Shown: positions 17,102 to 27,298 of the stretch, piece by piece
Position numbering within the stretch: position 1 is the stretch's first letter
Layout of the letters: each line of letters starts with the position of its first letter
Source: Sulfuricurvum sp.
GTDB taxonomy: Bacteria > Campylobacterota > Campylobacteria > Campylobacterales > Sulfurimonadaceae
Direction: 5' to 3'
Length of the DNA: 64,000 nt
Assembly: GCA_028710885.1 (NCBI GenBank)
Contig: JAQTTG010000005.1
Coordinates: 68,443-132,442 of the forward strand
The notes under the pieces: generated by a model
What the model saw: the letters and a program-made list of their open reading frames with translations, nothing else
The model's database searches: none
Told to the model about the DNA's origin: nothing
Program-made: the position numbers and the translations under genes

Positions 17102-19053
17102 CTTGGTAGCGGTGCCGGTTTTCCTACGTAATAGCCTTGAGCATAATCAATTCCCATTGCTTTGATACGATTAAACAACTCTTCTGAACTGATAAATTCA
17201 GCAATAGTTTTAGCCCCCACTTTAGAAGCAAAATCAGCGATTGCTTCAACAACAACAGCATGTTTAGGATCGGTATTGATATTTTGAATAAGTGATCCGT
17301 CTATTTTGATGTAATCGACATCAAGTCTGAGAATATTTTCAAAACTGGAATATCCACTTCCAAAATCATCGATGGCAATTTTAGCACCCAATTTTTTCAT
17401 CCGTTTAATAAACTTTATAATCATTTCAAAATTTTCGATTCCTTCGGATTCTAAAATTTCGAAAACAATTTGTCTAGAAGTATTGGTTTGAACAATAGTC
17501 TCTTCAATAAATCTGATCGTATTTGCATCTTCAATATCCCGTATAGAGAGGTTGATCGAAAATTCTTCATTACGATCTTTAAACGCATTACATGCATTTT
17601 CGATAACTATTTTTGTAATTTGGGGATATAAACGGGTTCTTTTAGCTGTTTTTAGAAAATCAAGAGGTGGTATGATATTGGCTGATGTATCAATCATTCG
17701 CACTAATGTTTCATATTTTTCTATTCGTCCGGTTTGTGTTGAAATAATGGGTTGGTAATAACATATGATACGGCCGGCATTGAGCGCTTGATGGATGGTT
17801 GAAGCTAATGCAATATTGGTACGGTATTGATCTTCCACATGATTTTCACTGTCATAAAAAGCGATATGTTTACTGTTCTCTTTTGCTTGATGCAATGCAA
17901 TATCAGCGTGAGCCAATGAAATACTATTTCCTAAATCAACACCAATAGTGACATTGAGGGTAACGCTCTCTTCATGAACAATAAAAGGGTGATCATTAAG
18001 ACGATTTATAAGATGAGTCAGAAGTTGCTCTATATCGGAATGAGAATAGATTTTTTCATCGGATGAAATTAAAATAGCAAATTCATCTCCACTTAGACGG
18101 TAGGGATTAAAATTTAGATTTTTTAGCCAATGACCCATTTGCCGAAGTAAATCATCACCAGTGACAACACCAAAAAAATCATTAATCTCTTTAAAATTAT
18201 GAAGATTAATGATTATGAGCGCTTGATGACTTTTACGATCCATATCGTATTGTAATCGGTGACGGTTTGGGAGCCCGGTTAAAGAATCTTCAAAACTTTG
18301 TGAGATTAACTCTTTGGTTTTTTCTTCCACTTTAGTTTCAAGTATTTCATTTACTTCTCGAAGCTCATCAGTCGCAGAAATGACTTCATTGCGTAAACTA
18401 TTTGCTTTATTATGAAGTGCATTGCGATAGACAAATAGCAATGGTAAAGCACCTAAAAATATAATAAAGGAGGTAATGATTGAGTTAAATGCTGCAGCAT
18501 TTGAGAGCATATTGATCGAACCTACTTCAATATCAGCTCCAATAATATAACGATATCCTAATGGTGTGGTTGCGGGGACAAATACACTTCGAAATTTTCC
18601 CCACTGATCTGTTTGTTCTTTAGTATCCCAAACAATTGTATTAGTTTTAAGTGCTTTTATTATGTCTGCATTGCTATCATAAAGATCAAAAAAATGGGTT
18701 AGATTTTTGCCACTTACAATTTCATTCTCACGAGCACTGCTAGCGGTAAAATGAAGTTTTCCTTGATTGTCTGATACTATAGAATAAATGTATTCAACAC
18801 CTTGTGCATGAGCTAGAGTTGTAAGTTGTTTTATGGTGTCTGCATCTTCAACAACAGATGGATGATTTGTTAAAACGCGATCATGATATCGGTCTCCAAT
18901 GATTGTGCTGGCTGATTCAACAGCCCGTAACAGTGATCCATTAATATTCTGATTAATTATTTTTTCTTCAGAGCTAAAACGGTAGTAACCTAAAACGATT
19001 AATATGGCAATAAAGAAGAAAAATGCAAAAAAAAACTTTTTAGTATCCAGCAT
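17098..19053 (-). CDS. Membrane sensor with GGDEF and EAL domains
   Basis: The 651-residue protein has TM1 at about 7-24, a periplasmic sensor of about 160 residues (Cache-like; the segment GYRYIIGADIEVGS is typical), TM2 at about 190-210, then a GGDEF domain with SGDEF near residue 321 and an EAL domain with ETL near residue 448. The EAL domain retains DDFGSGYSSF and the conserved acidic residues around it, so phosphodiesterase activity is plausible; the GGDEF site is near canonical, so cyclase activity cannot be excluded. It would respond to a periplasmic ligand by changing c-di-GMP levels. Its divergent neighbour is the TrkA-like gene. The signal sensed is unknown. Confidence 0.85.
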   Translation of the reverse strand: MLDTKKFFFAFFFFIAILIVLGYYRFSSEEKIINQNINGSLLRAVESASTIIGDRYHDRVLTNHPSVVEDADTIKQLTTLAHAQGVEYIYSIVSDNQGKLHFTASSARENEIVSGKNLTHFFDLYDSNADIIKALKTNTIVWDTKEQTDQWGKFRSVFVPATTPLGYRYIIGADIEVGSINMLSNAAAFNSIITSFIIFLGALPLLFVYRNALHNKANSLRNEVISATDELREVNEILETKVEEKTKELISQSFEDSLTGLPNRHRLQYDMDRKSHQALIIINLHNFKEINDFFGVVTGDDLLRQMGHWLKNLNFNPYRLSGDEFAILISSDEKIYSHSDIEQLLTHLINRLNDHPFIVHEESVTLNVTIGVDLGNSISLAHADIALHQAKENSKHIAFYDSENHVEDQYRTNIALASTIHQALNAGRIICYYQPIISTQTGRIEKYETLVRMIDTSANIIPPLDFLKTAKRTRLYPQITKIVIENACNAFKDRNEEFSINLSIRDIEDANTIRFIEETIVQTNTSRQIVFEILESEGIENFEMIIKFIKRMKKLGAKIAIDDFGSGYSSFENILRLDVDYIKIDGSLIQNINTDPKHAVVVEAIADFASKVGAKTIAEFISSEELFNRIKAMGIDYAQGYYVGKPAPLPS

Positions 19054-19170
19054 TATCCATGCTCCTGTTACTAATATTGACGACGTTAAAGAAGTATATC
19101 ACGTGAAAATTGAAATAGGACAATTGAATAAATATATAAAGTTCAAAAAATAGGCAATTTTTAAATATGG

Positions 19171-19176
19171 TACAAT
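19171..19176 (+). promoter_or_regulatory. Candidate -10 box for the TrkA-like/aroB gene run
   Basis: TACAAT preceded by ATGG lies 38 bases before the ATG at 19215. The upstream stretch is T- and A-rich without a clear -35, as in many Campylobacterota promoters. It would drive the run from 19215 onward. Confidence 0.5.
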
Positions 19177-19214
19177 CATGCAAAAATTAGCCATTTATAA
19201 AGGCAATAGATATA

Positions 19215-20621
19215 ATGAAAAAAATTTTGATTGTAAGCGATGGAGCTATTGGCAGCCATTATATTGAACGTGTAATTGGTACTTATACCAGCGAAAATAT
19301 TTATTATATTGTTCAAACCGAAAACAAAATTTTTGAAGGATATAATCCAGCAAAATTCAAATTTTTTCAATTTGATCCTACCAGTTTTTATAAAATTTCA
19401 AATCTGCTGAAAATGGATTTTTGGCAAGTGGTATTGGTTATGGAAAATGTGACTGATCTGGAAAATACCATTAAAAATATTCGAATGTATAAACCCTCTA
19501 TCCGTATCATCGCAATGGATTTATGGAATGCATCAAGTCCTGAAGATGATATTGAATGGGTCAATATGCAAGAGCTTATTGCAGCTAACTTGATTGACTA
19601 TTTGCCGAATATTCCTGTATTGGCGAAAAATATAGGCTTAGGTTCGGGTGAAATCATGGAAGTTTTAGTTCCGTTTGGCAGCTCATTTGTTTATCGTCAT
19701 ATTGGTTCGATAGAACAAAAAAACTGGAAAATTGCTGCTATTTATCGAAATCGCTCATTAATCATCCCCAGTGATAATAAAATGATACAGCCAAATGATA
19801 CTTTGGTACTTGTAGGGGACCCAGGAGTATTGCGTTCTATCTATCGAGCGATCAAACGTGAATTAGGGCAGTTTCCTGCACCATTTGGAAGTAAACTTTA
19901 TCTTTATATTGATATGTCTATTGAGGATAAATCAACGATTATGGCTTTGGTAAGAAGGAGTATTTATATTCGTAAAAAGCTTCAAAAAACATTGATCATT
20001 AAAGTGCTAAATCCTGGAGATATAGATGTGCTCCGAATGGTTAAAGCCTCTGCACAAGTTAATGTTCTTATTGAAATTTGTTATGATGTAAAACCGGATG
20101 AAAAGATGATACTGATGGATATCAAAAAACATCATATAGGACTTTTTTTAGTGTCTCACAGTGCCTTTGCAATCAAAAATGTACGAAAAAAACTCTATGA
20201 AGGTAATGTTCCTGTTTTGAAACTGGCGGACTGTTCATTTTCATCCCTTAAAGAGTCTGTTGTCATTTTGAGTAACGAAGGGTATATAGAAAATATATCT
20301 ACTACTATTTTTGACGTATCTTCTCAATTTGGATTTAACCTTGAACTGATTGATTATGTCAATGAGGAGGGGAGTGGTAATGGTAAAGTTATTGAGCATT
20401 TTAACAATCTTGCGGCGATCTTTTCAAAATCGATTCATGTTAGCGAACAAGAGAATAATCCGATTCGTGAGCTTCGTGCAAAAGGGAATTTTCTCCATCT
20501 TCTCCCCTTTACCTCCAAAATGTTTATTAATCCTGTGAGTGCTTTCTTTTCTACTGATCCGGAAGTTTTGTATCGTAAACTTGATCACCATCATCAGCTT
20601 TTTATCCCTACTCAAATCTAA
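19215..20621 (+). CDS. TrkA-like potassium-channel-regulator protein (COG3400 type)
   Basis: The 468-residue cytoplasmic protein starts with a nucleotide-binding Rossmann-like segment (MKKILIVSDGAIGSHYIERV) and has a TrkA-C-like domain around residues 145-220, with the pattern IAAIYRNRSLIIPSDN and DTLVLVGDPGVLRSI. A second alpha/beta domain follows (about 225-330) with the ring of IEICYDVKPDEKM. I recall this architecture as COG3400. In Trk and Ktr systems such domains sense nucleotides and gate K+ transport, but no membrane subunit is adjacent, so the partner is unknown. The gene stands 77 bases before aroB in the same direction. Confidence 0.65.
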   Translation: MKKILIVSDGAIGSHYIERVIGTYTSENIYYIVQTENKIFEGYNPAKFKFFQFDPTSFYKISNLLKMDFWQVVLVMENVTDLENTIKNIRMYKPSIRIIAMDLWNASSPEDDIEWVNMQELIAANLIDYLPNIPVLAKNIGLGSGEIMEVLVPFGSSFVYRHIGSIEQKNWKIAAIYRNRSLIIPSDNKMIQPNDTLVLVGDPGVLRSIYRAIKRELGQFPAPFGSKLYLYIDMSIEDKSTIMALVRRSIYIRKKLQKTLIIKVLNPGDIDVLRMVKASAQVNVLIEICYDVKPDEKMILMDIKKHHIGLFLVSHSAFAIKNVRKKLYEGNVPVLKLADCSFSSLKESVVILSNEGYIENISTTIFDVSSQFGFNLELIDYVNEEGSGNGKVIEHFNNLAAIFSKSIHVSEQENNPIRELRAKGNFLHLLPFTSKMFINPVSAFFSTDPEVLYRKLDHHHQLFIPTQI

Positions 20622-20698
20622 GATACACAGAGGGTTTTAAGTCACATTTTAGTATTATTAATCTCATTACGCACAACTTAATACTATCAGGTTTTTCA

Positions 20699-21760
20699 AT
20701 GAACATTTCTATCAATCTTAAGCGCATTATCGATGATTCCTATTCTATTCATATCGGGGAATTACCTTTATTGGAATTTTCGGGTAAAGTAGCAATTCTG
20801 ACCAATCCGAAAGTTGCTGGCCTTCACTTAAAGACTCTTTTGTCTCGTATTAGTGCCAAAGAGGTATACATCATCACAATCCCTGATGGAGAACAATACA
20901 AAACTCTTGAAACCATCGAATTTATTACGGATCGAATGTTTGATCACCGATTGAATCGGAAATCTCATTTAATCGCTTTTGGTGGCGGTGTTATCGGTGA
21001 CATGGGGGGATTCGCCGCGAGTTTGTATAATCGTGGTATCGATTTTACTCAAATACCAACAACGCTACTTTCACAAGTAGATGCAAGTGTTGGAGGAAAA
21101 ACAGGGATCAATAACCGGTTCGGAAAAAACCTTATTGGTGCATTTCATCAGCCTCGAGCGGTATTTATTGATCCGTCATTTTTAGAAACACTGCCATCTC
21201 GTGAATTTGGTGCGGGGGTAGCAGAAATAGTCAAAATGGCAATTACCTTTAATCGGGATTTTTTTGAGTGGCTAGAAACCAATGATCTCCACGATAAAAC
21301 AAATCTTAGTGTTGCCATTCAAAAAGCGGTAGAGACAAAAGCTGCCGTTGTTGAAGAGGATGAAAAAGAGCAAGGTCTCCGTGCTGCACTGAATTATGGG
21401 CATACTTTCGGACATGTGATTGAAAATGAAACCAAATATGAAACCTATCTTCATGGAGAAAGCGTAGCTATTGGTATGATTATGGCCAATGAATTGGCAT
21501 GTGAGTGTGAACTGATGAGTCGTGAAGAAGCGATACGGGTGAAAGAGCTTTTGGCAAAGTATGCTCTACCTCTTTCGTATGAGATTGCTGATGTTGAAAA
21601 ATTTTATCAAGCTTTTTTCTTGGATAAAAAAAGTGCGGATAGTGCAATTACATTCATTCTTCCACGTGGAATTGGAAATGTCGAAATTACCGATGTGATT
21701 GAACCGACTACCGTTAAAAAGATTCTTTCAATTTTTCATAGTGTGAACCCGAATATATGA
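20699..21760 (+). CDS. aroB: 3-dehydroquinate synthase
   Basis: The 353-residue enzyme turns DAHP into 3-dehydroquinate, the second step of the shikimate pathway, using NAD+ and a divalent metal. Visible signatures are PDGEQYKTLE, the glycine motif AFGGGVIGDMGGFAAS, QIPTTLLSQVDASVGGKTGI, the metal ligands in AALNYGHTFGHVIE and the HGE of YLHGESVAIGM. Length fits the family. It overlaps the mscS-like gene by four bases and leads a gene string (aroB-mscS-mtaB-ftsH-like) that I recall in Helicobacter and Campylobacter. Confidence 0.96.
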   Translation: MNISINLKRIIDDSYSIHIGELPLLEFSGKVAILTNPKVAGLHLKTLLSRISAKEVYIITIPDGEQYKTLETIEFITDRMFDHRLNRKSHLIAFGGGVIGDMGGFAASLYNRGIDFTQIPTTLLSQVDASVGGKTGINNRFGKNLIGAFHQPRAVFIDPSFLETLPSREFGAGVAEIVKMAITFNRDFFEWLETNDLHDKTNLSVAIQKAVETKAAVVEEDEKEQGLRAALNYGHTFGHVIENETKYETYLHGESVAIGMIMANELACECELMSREEAIRVKELLAKYALPLSYEIADVEKFYQAFFLDKKSADSAITFILPRGIGNVEITDVIEPTTVKKILSIFHSVNPNI

Positions 21761-23379
21761 AAATATTATTAACTTTTTTACTTGTATTTTTAACCTCTAC
21801 GGCTGTACTGGCTAATACCAAAAAAGAGGAACGTGCACTTAAAGCGAAACAGGAAGCAGCACAAAAAGAGATTGAGATTCAAAATGCTCAAGAAGAGTTG
21901 AGCAATATTCAAAAAGAGCTCTCCAGAGGAAGTAGTGTCTGGCTTAAAAGTTATAATTCCTATATTGCTTATCAGGAATCTCGTAAAAATTTACGATCCG
22001 TTAAGCAGCGCATTGAGCAGTTGCAATACCGTTCATCGACAGTTGAACGTAAGCTTGAAATTGAAGCACTTCAAGCCAAAGAAAAAATTCTTACAGATCA
22101 GGTTGATTTACTCAAAGCACAGGGTACTTCCCCTTTTATCTCTTTGCTCAAACCGGATGAAGCTGGTAATTTACCAACCATTACCAACCCTTTTGAAATT
22201 TTGACAGGATTTTCATATGTTAAACGGTTAAACAGTCAATATAAAGATTACATTTTACGTGAAGAAGAGTTGCAAGAACTGATAGGATTATTGGAGCGAC
22301 AGGTTAATTTATACAAAGATTTAATGCGGCTCAATCCAAAAGGGGATTATGAAGTTGAACTGGAAACTTCTTTATTGCAGGTAGAAAAATTTAAATTAGC
22401 ACTTGATACACTTATCTCAACGGCAGCAGTTTATGAGAAGCGGATTGAATCGACTGAAGCAAAGATCAATCGAGAAATTAAAGATCAAGTATATAAGTTA
22501 TTCAATATTGGTCTTTTGCTCTTACTTTTATTTTCTTTTTCACTCCTTATAAAACGGATTGCAAAGCGCTATATTAGTGATCATGAACGACTGTATACGG
22601 CCAATAAAATCATAACCTTTATCAATGTATTACTGATCGGGCTAATTTTGATTTTCAGCTATATTGATAACGTTGGATATCTTGCTACTGTATTAGGATT
22701 TGCATCGGCAGGTCTTGCGATCGCAATGCGTGACTGGTTTATGAGTATTTTAGGATGGTTGGTTATTATCGTTGGGGGAGCTATCCATGTCGGAGATCGG
22801 ATACGGGTCGAAAAAGACGGGATGGTTTATCTTGGGGATGTATTGGACATCTCGTTACAACGTATGACTCTTCTAGAAGATGTTACTTTGACAACTGTTA
22901 TGCATAATCGACGGGGTGGACGTATTATTTTTGTACCTAATAACTATATTTTTACTTCATTGATTGCAAACTATACGCATGGTGCACTTAAAACAGTATG
23001 GGATGGTATTGATATTACCATCACTTTTGATTCTAACCATAAAAAAGCGTCGCATCTTGCTAAAGAGATTTGTCGAAAATATTCTAAAGGTTATACGGAT
23101 CTTACACGAAAGCAGCTCAACAAACTACGTGATCGCTATAGTCTGAAAAATGCGAATGTAGAACCGAGAATTTTGACTTTTATCGAGCCAAATGGAATTA
23201 AGGTTAGTTCATGGTATCTTACTAATGCTTATGCAACTTTAACGCTTCGTAGTACTATTTCAGTCGAAATTCTTGATGCTTTTAATGCAGAATCAGACAT
23301 TACTATTGCTTATCCTACACAAACATTGTACATGGGAACTGCTCCATCAAACACGCAACCAACGATGGATATCGTATGA
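21757..23379 (+). CDS. MscS family mechanosensitive channel with long periplasmic coiled coil
   Basis: The 540-residue protein has a signal peptide (MKILLTFLLVFLTSTAVLA), then about 220 residues of charged coiled coil, then membrane segments around 250-275, 285-305 and the pore helix region GFASAGLAIAMRDWFMSILG of the MscS fold, followed by the beta domain (HVGDRIRVEKDGMVYLGDV) and an alpha/beta C-terminal part with a long hydrophilic insertion. MscS channels open under membrane tension to release solutes. The periplasmic extension puts it with the large MscS-like proteins. It overlaps aroB and mtaB by four bases each. Confidence 0.88.
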   Translation: MKILLTFLLVFLTSTAVLANTKKEERALKAKQEAAQKEIEIQNAQEELSNIQKELSRGSSVWLKSYNSYIAYQESRKNLRSVKQRIEQLQYRSSTVERKLEIEALQAKEKILTDQVDLLKAQGTSPFISLLKPDEAGNLPTITNPFEILTGFSYVKRLNSQYKDYILREEELQELIGLLERQVNLYKDLMRLNPKGDYEVELETSLLQVEKFKLALDTLISTAAVYEKRIESTEAKINREIKDQVYKLFNIGLLLLLLFSFSLLIKRIAKRYISDHERLYTANKIITFINVLLIGLILIFSYIDNVGYLATVLGFASAGLAIAMRDWFMSILGWLVIIVGGAIHVGDRIRVEKDGMVYLGDVLDISLQRMTLLEDVTLTTVMHNRRGGRIIFVPNNYIFTSLIANYTHGALKTVWDGIDITITFDSNHKKASHLAKEICRKYSKGYTDLTRKQLNKLRDRYSLKNANVEPRILTFIEPNGIKVSSWYLTNAYATLTLRSTISVEILDAFNAESDITIAYPTQTLYMGTAPSNTQPTMDIV

Positions 23380-24623
23380 AGCCAAAAGTCTATTTTAAAA
23401 CATTTGGTTGTCGAACCAACGTATTTGATTCTCAAGTAATGATGAGTGCGTTATGTGATTATGAAGTGACTGAAAATGAGATTGACGCTGACATTGTCAT
23501 TGTCAATTCCTGTACAGTTACAAACGGAGCCGATGTAAGTGTTCGCGGTTATATTAATCAAATCGAGAAGCAGTCAAAAAAAGTATTTTTGACCGGATGT
23601 GGTGCTCATACCAAAGGGGAAAGTCTTTTTAGTGCTGGTAAAGTTCAAGGAGTTTTTGGGCAATCAGAAAAAATGAAGATCAATACATTGCTTTCTCAAG
23701 AGAATCGATTTTATGAGATTGGAGATTTGAACTACATTGATGATGCTATTGTGGATGAATTTATCGGCAAATCACGGGCATTTATCAAAATTCAAGAAGG
23801 GTGTAACTTTCGTTGCAGCTACTGCATTATCCCTTTTGTTCGCGGTGATGCGCGGAGTATGGATGAGACAAAAATACTCGAGCAGGTGAGCCGTCTTGCC
23901 TCCAACGGTTTTGGTGAATTTGTCCTTACCGGAACAAATGTTGGAAGCTATGGACAGGGAGAAGGGCGAAATATAGCCGGATTAATCCAAAAAATGGCAT
24001 TGATTCGAGGGGTGCGCCGTATCCGTGTAGGGTCTCTCGAACCGATTCAGATCAATGAACCATTTCGGGAAATTTTGGATGAACCATGGTTAGAGCGACA
24101 CCTTCACATTGCGATACAACATAGTTCTGATGCAATGCTTCGGATTATGAATCGGCGTAATCGGTTTGCCAATGATGTAGAATTATTTGGTATGCTTCAT
24201 GACAAGGGATTTGCACTTGGGACAGATTTTATCGTTGGTCATCCGGGTGAGAGTGACTTGATTTGGGAAGAAGCGATGCAAAATATCGGTGAACTTCATC
24301 TTACACATATTCATCCGTTTACTTACTCTAAACGTGACGGAACTCCAAGTGCTATAATGAAACCGGAAGTAAATGGAACTGTTTCAAGTCAAAGAATGGC
24401 TCAGCTTAATACAATTATTGAGGTAAATAATCACTCTTTTCGTAAAAAGATGTCTAATATCCCATTAGAGGTATTGATCGAATCAGGTGAGGGAAATACG
24501 TATAGCGGATTTGATCAGTTTTACAATAAAATAATGGTCGAATCCAATGAAGATCTTAGTGGTAATTGGATCACACTGGATCACTATGAGGTACACGATG
24601 AATATAACATGGCCAAATTTTAA
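23376..24623 (+). CDS. mtaB: tRNA t6A37 methylthiotransferase MtaB
   Basis: The 415-residue enzyme has the N-terminal UPF0004 domain with cysteines in KTFGCRTNVFDSQ, VNSCTVTNGAD and LTGCGAH, which hold the auxiliary cluster, and the radical SAM motif GCNFRCSYCIIPFVRG for the second cluster. CRTN together with VTNGAD is typical of MtaB rather than MiaB or RimO. It converts t6A37 to ms2t6A37 in tRNAs reading ANN codons. The C-terminal TRAM region is short. It overlaps the next gene by 26 bases. Confidence 0.9.
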   Translation: MKPKVYFKTFGCRTNVFDSQVMMSALCDYEVTENEIDADIVIVNSCTVTNGADVSVRGYINQIEKQSKKVFLTGCGAHTKGESLFSAGKVQGVFGQSEKMKINTLLSQENRFYEIGDLNYIDDAIVDEFIGKSRAFIKIQEGCNFRCSYCIIPFVRGDARSMDETKILEQVSRLASNGFGEFVLTGTNVGSYGQGEGRNIAGLIQKMALIRGVRRIRVGSLEPIQINEPFREILDEPWLERHLHIAIQHSSDAMLRIMNRRNRFANDVELFGMLHDKGFALGTDFIVGHPGESDLIWEEAMQNIGELHLTHIHPFTYSKRDGTPSAIMKPEVNGTVSSQRMAQLNTIIEVNNHSFRKKMSNIPLEVLIESGEGNTYSGFDQFYNKIMVESNEDLSGNWITLDHYEVHDEYNMAKF

Positions 24624-26256
24624 TCGCAATCAAATTATTTTGCTCGTATCAGGGGCGATTGTATTATTGCTTCTCCTCTATGCTTTATTGCGTGACAGCA
24701 CAAATACCGTTACGTTATTGGAAGCGTCAAATCTTATTGAGTCCAAACAAGTTGAAAAAGCTTTTGTGGATAATGGATATACCTATCTTGTTGTTAAAGA
24801 CAAAAGCGTTGTAAAAATACCGTCAGCTCAATTACCTCAAGACTTGTCTGCTAATTTGGTAATAGAGTCAAAAAGTGGAAGCGGTTGGGTATGGTTTTTC
24901 TTTTTCTTAGTTGCTATTGCCGGTGGTGGATACTGGGTTTGGAAAACGAAACTTGGATTTTACGATGATTTACCCACTGAACCTGCAGCTGCTAAAACTG
25001 CCGAACCTGAATTACCATCAACTAATGTGTTACCAGTGAAGTCAAGTGTTCGCTTCAGCGATATTGGTGGTATTGGTGACGTAAAAGAAGAACTTGAAGA
25101 GATTATTGACTTTTTGCGTAATCCAAAACGTTATTATAATTTTGGTGCTCGAATGCCACGCGGTGTATTATTAGTTGGCCCTCCGGGTGTTGGGAAAACG
25201 ATGATTGCAAAAGCGGTTGCAGCAGAAGCGGATGTACCGTTTTTTTATCAAAGTGGCGCGTCATTTGTGCAGATTTATGTCGGAATGGGGGCAAAACGGG
25301 TAAGTGAGCTTTTTTCTGCTGCCAAAAAAAATGCACCTGCGATCATTTTTATCGATGAGATCGATGCAGTTGGTAAAAAGAGAGAGGGTGGACGAAATGA
25401 TGAGCGGGAGGGAACTCTTAATCAGCTTTTGACCGAGATGGACGGATTTGAAGAGACGAGCGGTATTGTCGTTATCGCCGCAACCAATAATATCGATGTT
25501 ATGGATGCTGCATTGCTCCGTGCCGGACGATTTGACCGTCGTATTTTTGTTGAATTACCAACTGCTTCAGAACGAGAAGCAATTTTACAAAAATATCTTC
25601 GTCATATCCCTCATGATCTTTCAATTTCAGAAATTGCGAAAATGACAGTTGGTTTCAATGGGGCATCGTTGGCAGCTTTGGTTAATGAAGCGGCATTGTT
25701 ATGCATGCGTCAAAATGAGATACAAGTCAGAACAGAACATTTTCTGGCAGTTAAAGATAAAGTTATGTTTGGCAAGAAGAAAATTGCAATGCTTAGTGAT
25801 GAACAAAGACGTTATCAAGTCCGATATCAAGCCGGAAAAGTATTTGCCGCGACGTGGTTTGATTTACCCTATGAAAAAATTACTTTAAGTAATGATTCTA
25901 TTACACCTCCGACAGCAGAACCGCAATTACGGCATGAGATTGAAGCGCATATACGTGTTCATTTGGCGGGGATTGCATCTTCTCATTTACGCTTTGGTGA
26001 ACATGCTAGTAATGCTTCTCATGATCTTACTATTGCTAAAGATTTGGTCCATTCAATGGTATATGAATATGGTATGGGAACTACAATTCAACCAAGTGCA
26101 GAAGATGTAGAAAAACTTACAGATCGCCTTTATCATGAGATCAGTAGCTTATTGGAGCGTCATGAAAAAATTCTTGGTAAATTTGAAGCAATTTTAGATG
26201 AGTATGAACATATTTCAAAAGCGCTCGCGAAAGCAACAATGAATGAGATTTTATAG
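24598..26256 (+). CDS. FtsH-like membrane AAA protein without the HEXXH protease site
   Basis: I start it at ATG 24598 ([12 protein letters not shown]), giving 552 residues; an ATG at 24547 in frame lies deep inside mtaB and adds no conserved sequence. It has TM1 (about 10-30), a short periplasmic FtsH extracellular domain, TM2 (about 98-118) and an AAA domain with [21 protein letters not shown] and [10 protein letters not shown]. In the C-terminal M41-like domain, the place of the zinc motif HEAGH reads YQAGK (residues 410-414), so the two His ligands and the catalytic Glu are replaced; the Asp of the third ligand remains (D476 in SHDLTIAK). It is likely a proteolytically dead AAA unfoldase or chaperone. 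A Helicobacter homologue in the same gene order is annotated as ftsH. Confidence 0.85.
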   Translation: MNITWPNFNRNQIILLVSGAIVLLLLLYALLRDSTNTVTLLEASNLIESKQVEKAFVDNGYTYLVVKDKSVVKIPSAQLPQDLSANLVIESKSGSGWVWFFFFLVAIAGGGYWVWKTKLGFYDDLPTEPAAAKTAEPELPSTNVLPVKSSVRFSDIGGIGDVKEELEEIIDFLRNPKRYYNFGARMPRGVLLVGPPGVGKTMIAKAVAAEADVPFFYQSGASFVQIYVGMGAKRVSELFSAAKKNAPAIIFIDEIDAVGKKREGGRNDEREGTLNQLLTEMDGFEETSGIVVIAATNNIDVMDAALLRAGRFDRRIFVELPTASEREAILQKYLRHIPHDLSISEIAKMTVGFNGASLAALVNEAALLCMRQNEIQVRTEHFLAVKDKVMFGKKKIAMLSDEQRRYQVRYQAGKVFAATWFDLPYEKITLSNDSITPPTAEPQLRHEIEAHIRVHLAGIASSHLRFGEHASNASHDLTIAKDLVHSMVYEYGMGTTIQPSAEDVEKLTDRLYHEISSLLERHEKILGKFEAILDEYEHISKALAKATMNEIL

Positions 26257-26755
26257 CGGCTTTTCTCTCGTAAATGATCAGGTATTTTTTGAAAACTATC
26301 TAAACCATAGTGAGTATACGGTTGCTGGATTTAGTTATGGTGCAATCAAAGCAGCACAGTATGCCGCAGAGGCGTATGAACGAATTGATACCTTACAACT
26401 TTTTTCACCAGCTTTTTTCCAAACCAAAAAAGAGTCGTTTCGCCGTCTTCAGATGGGTGGATACAGTAAAGATTCTGCCCGTTATTTGGATGGTTTCTTA
26501 ACTAGTTGCTTCGCGCCACTTCCTGTTACTCCGATTACATTAGGAAGCAGTGATGCGGAATCGTTGCATCAGCTTCTTTATTTTGAGTGGACGTCTGAAT
26601 TGATGGAAAGTATCCGTGATAAGGGAACAAGAATCGAAGTTTATTTAGGGATGCAAGATCAAGTCATCGATGTTGTTGGAGCGCGGGAGTTTTTTCTCCC
26701 CTATGCTACCGTCACCTCGATCAAAAAAGCCAACCATTTTTTACAGGAGAATTAA
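26243..26755 (+). CDS. bioV: Pimeloyl-ACP methyl ester esterase BioV
   Basis: The 170-residue alpha/beta hydrolase starts [12 protein letters not shown] and has the nucleophile elbow GFSYGA (S31), a probable acid in GMQDQVID and the catalytic His in KKANHFLQEN. This compact form matches BioV of Helicobacter, which hydrolyses the methyl ester of pimeloyl-ACP to end the BioC-dependent synthesis of the biotin pimelate moiety. It overlaps the FtsH-like gene by 14 bases. No other bio gene is next to it; the following gene is mogA. Confidence comes from the N-terminal pattern and size. Confidence 0.82.
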   Translation: MRFYSGFSLVNDQVFFENYLNHSEYTVAGFSYGAIKAAQYAAEAYERIDTLQLFSPAFFQTKKESFRRLQMGGYSKDSARYLDGFLTSCFAPLPVTPITLGSSDAESLHQLLYFEWTSELMESIRDKGTRIEVYLGMQDQVIDVVGAREFFLPYATVTSIKKANHFLQEN

Positions 26756-26757
26756 TA

Positions 26758-27285
26758 ATGATTAAAATAGGGGTTATAACGGCATCGGATCGTGCGAGTG
26801 CAGGGATTTACGAAGACATTTCAGGTGTTGCGATCCAAGAGACGATGAGGGATTATTTGAAATCGGAACATGAAATCGTCTATAGATGTATCCCCGACAA
26901 TCAAGATACGATTGAAGAGACAATGATGGAACTGTGTGACCGCGAGGGGTGTTGCTTGGTGGTGACGACGGGGGGAACTGGTCCTGCAAAGCGTGATGTA
27001 ACCCCTGAAGCAACGGAGAATGTGTGTGAGAAGATGATGCCAGGGTTTGGTGAGTTGATGCGCTCTGTGAGCCTTAAATACGTCCCTACGGCGATCCTTT
27101 CTCGTCAGAGTGCAGGAATACGCGGTAAGTCATTGATTATCAATCTTCCGGGAAAACCAAAATCGATCCGTGAATGTTTGGATGCGGTCTTTCCTGCAGT
27201 TCCATATTGCATCGATTTGATTGAAGGGCCATATTTGGAGTGTAATGAAGAGGTTATCAAGGCGTTTAGACCAAAACAGTCATAA
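26758..27285 (+). CDS. mogA: Molybdopterin adenylyltransferase
   Basis: The 175-residue protein matches MogA: ITASDRASAGIYEDISG near the start, CIPDNQDTIEETM, the TTGGTGPAKRDVTPEAT substrate-binding motif and SRQSAGIRGKSLIINLPG. It adenylates molybdopterin before molybdenum insertion. It begins two bases after bioV and is followed by a ribosome site and the deaminase gene. Its presence shows molybdenum cofactor synthesis in this organism, in line with the molybdenum-linked genes near 53 kb. Confidence 0.93.
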   Translation: MIKIGVITASDRASAGIYEDISGVAIQETMRDYLKSEHEIVYRCIPDNQDTIEETMMELCDREGCCLVVTTGGTGPAKRDVTPEATENVCEKMMPGFGELMRSVSLKYVPTAILSRQSAGIRGKSLIINLPGKPKSIRECLDAVFPAVPYCIDLIEGPYLECNEEVIKAFRPKQS

Positions 27286-27298
27286 AAGGAGCATCATC

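Noticed and set aside
24547-24597. Earlier in-frame ATG for the FtsH-like protein
   Set aside because: It lies 77 bases inside mtaB, adds residues with no FtsH similarity, and the ATG at 24598 gives a normal N-terminus directly before the first membrane segment.
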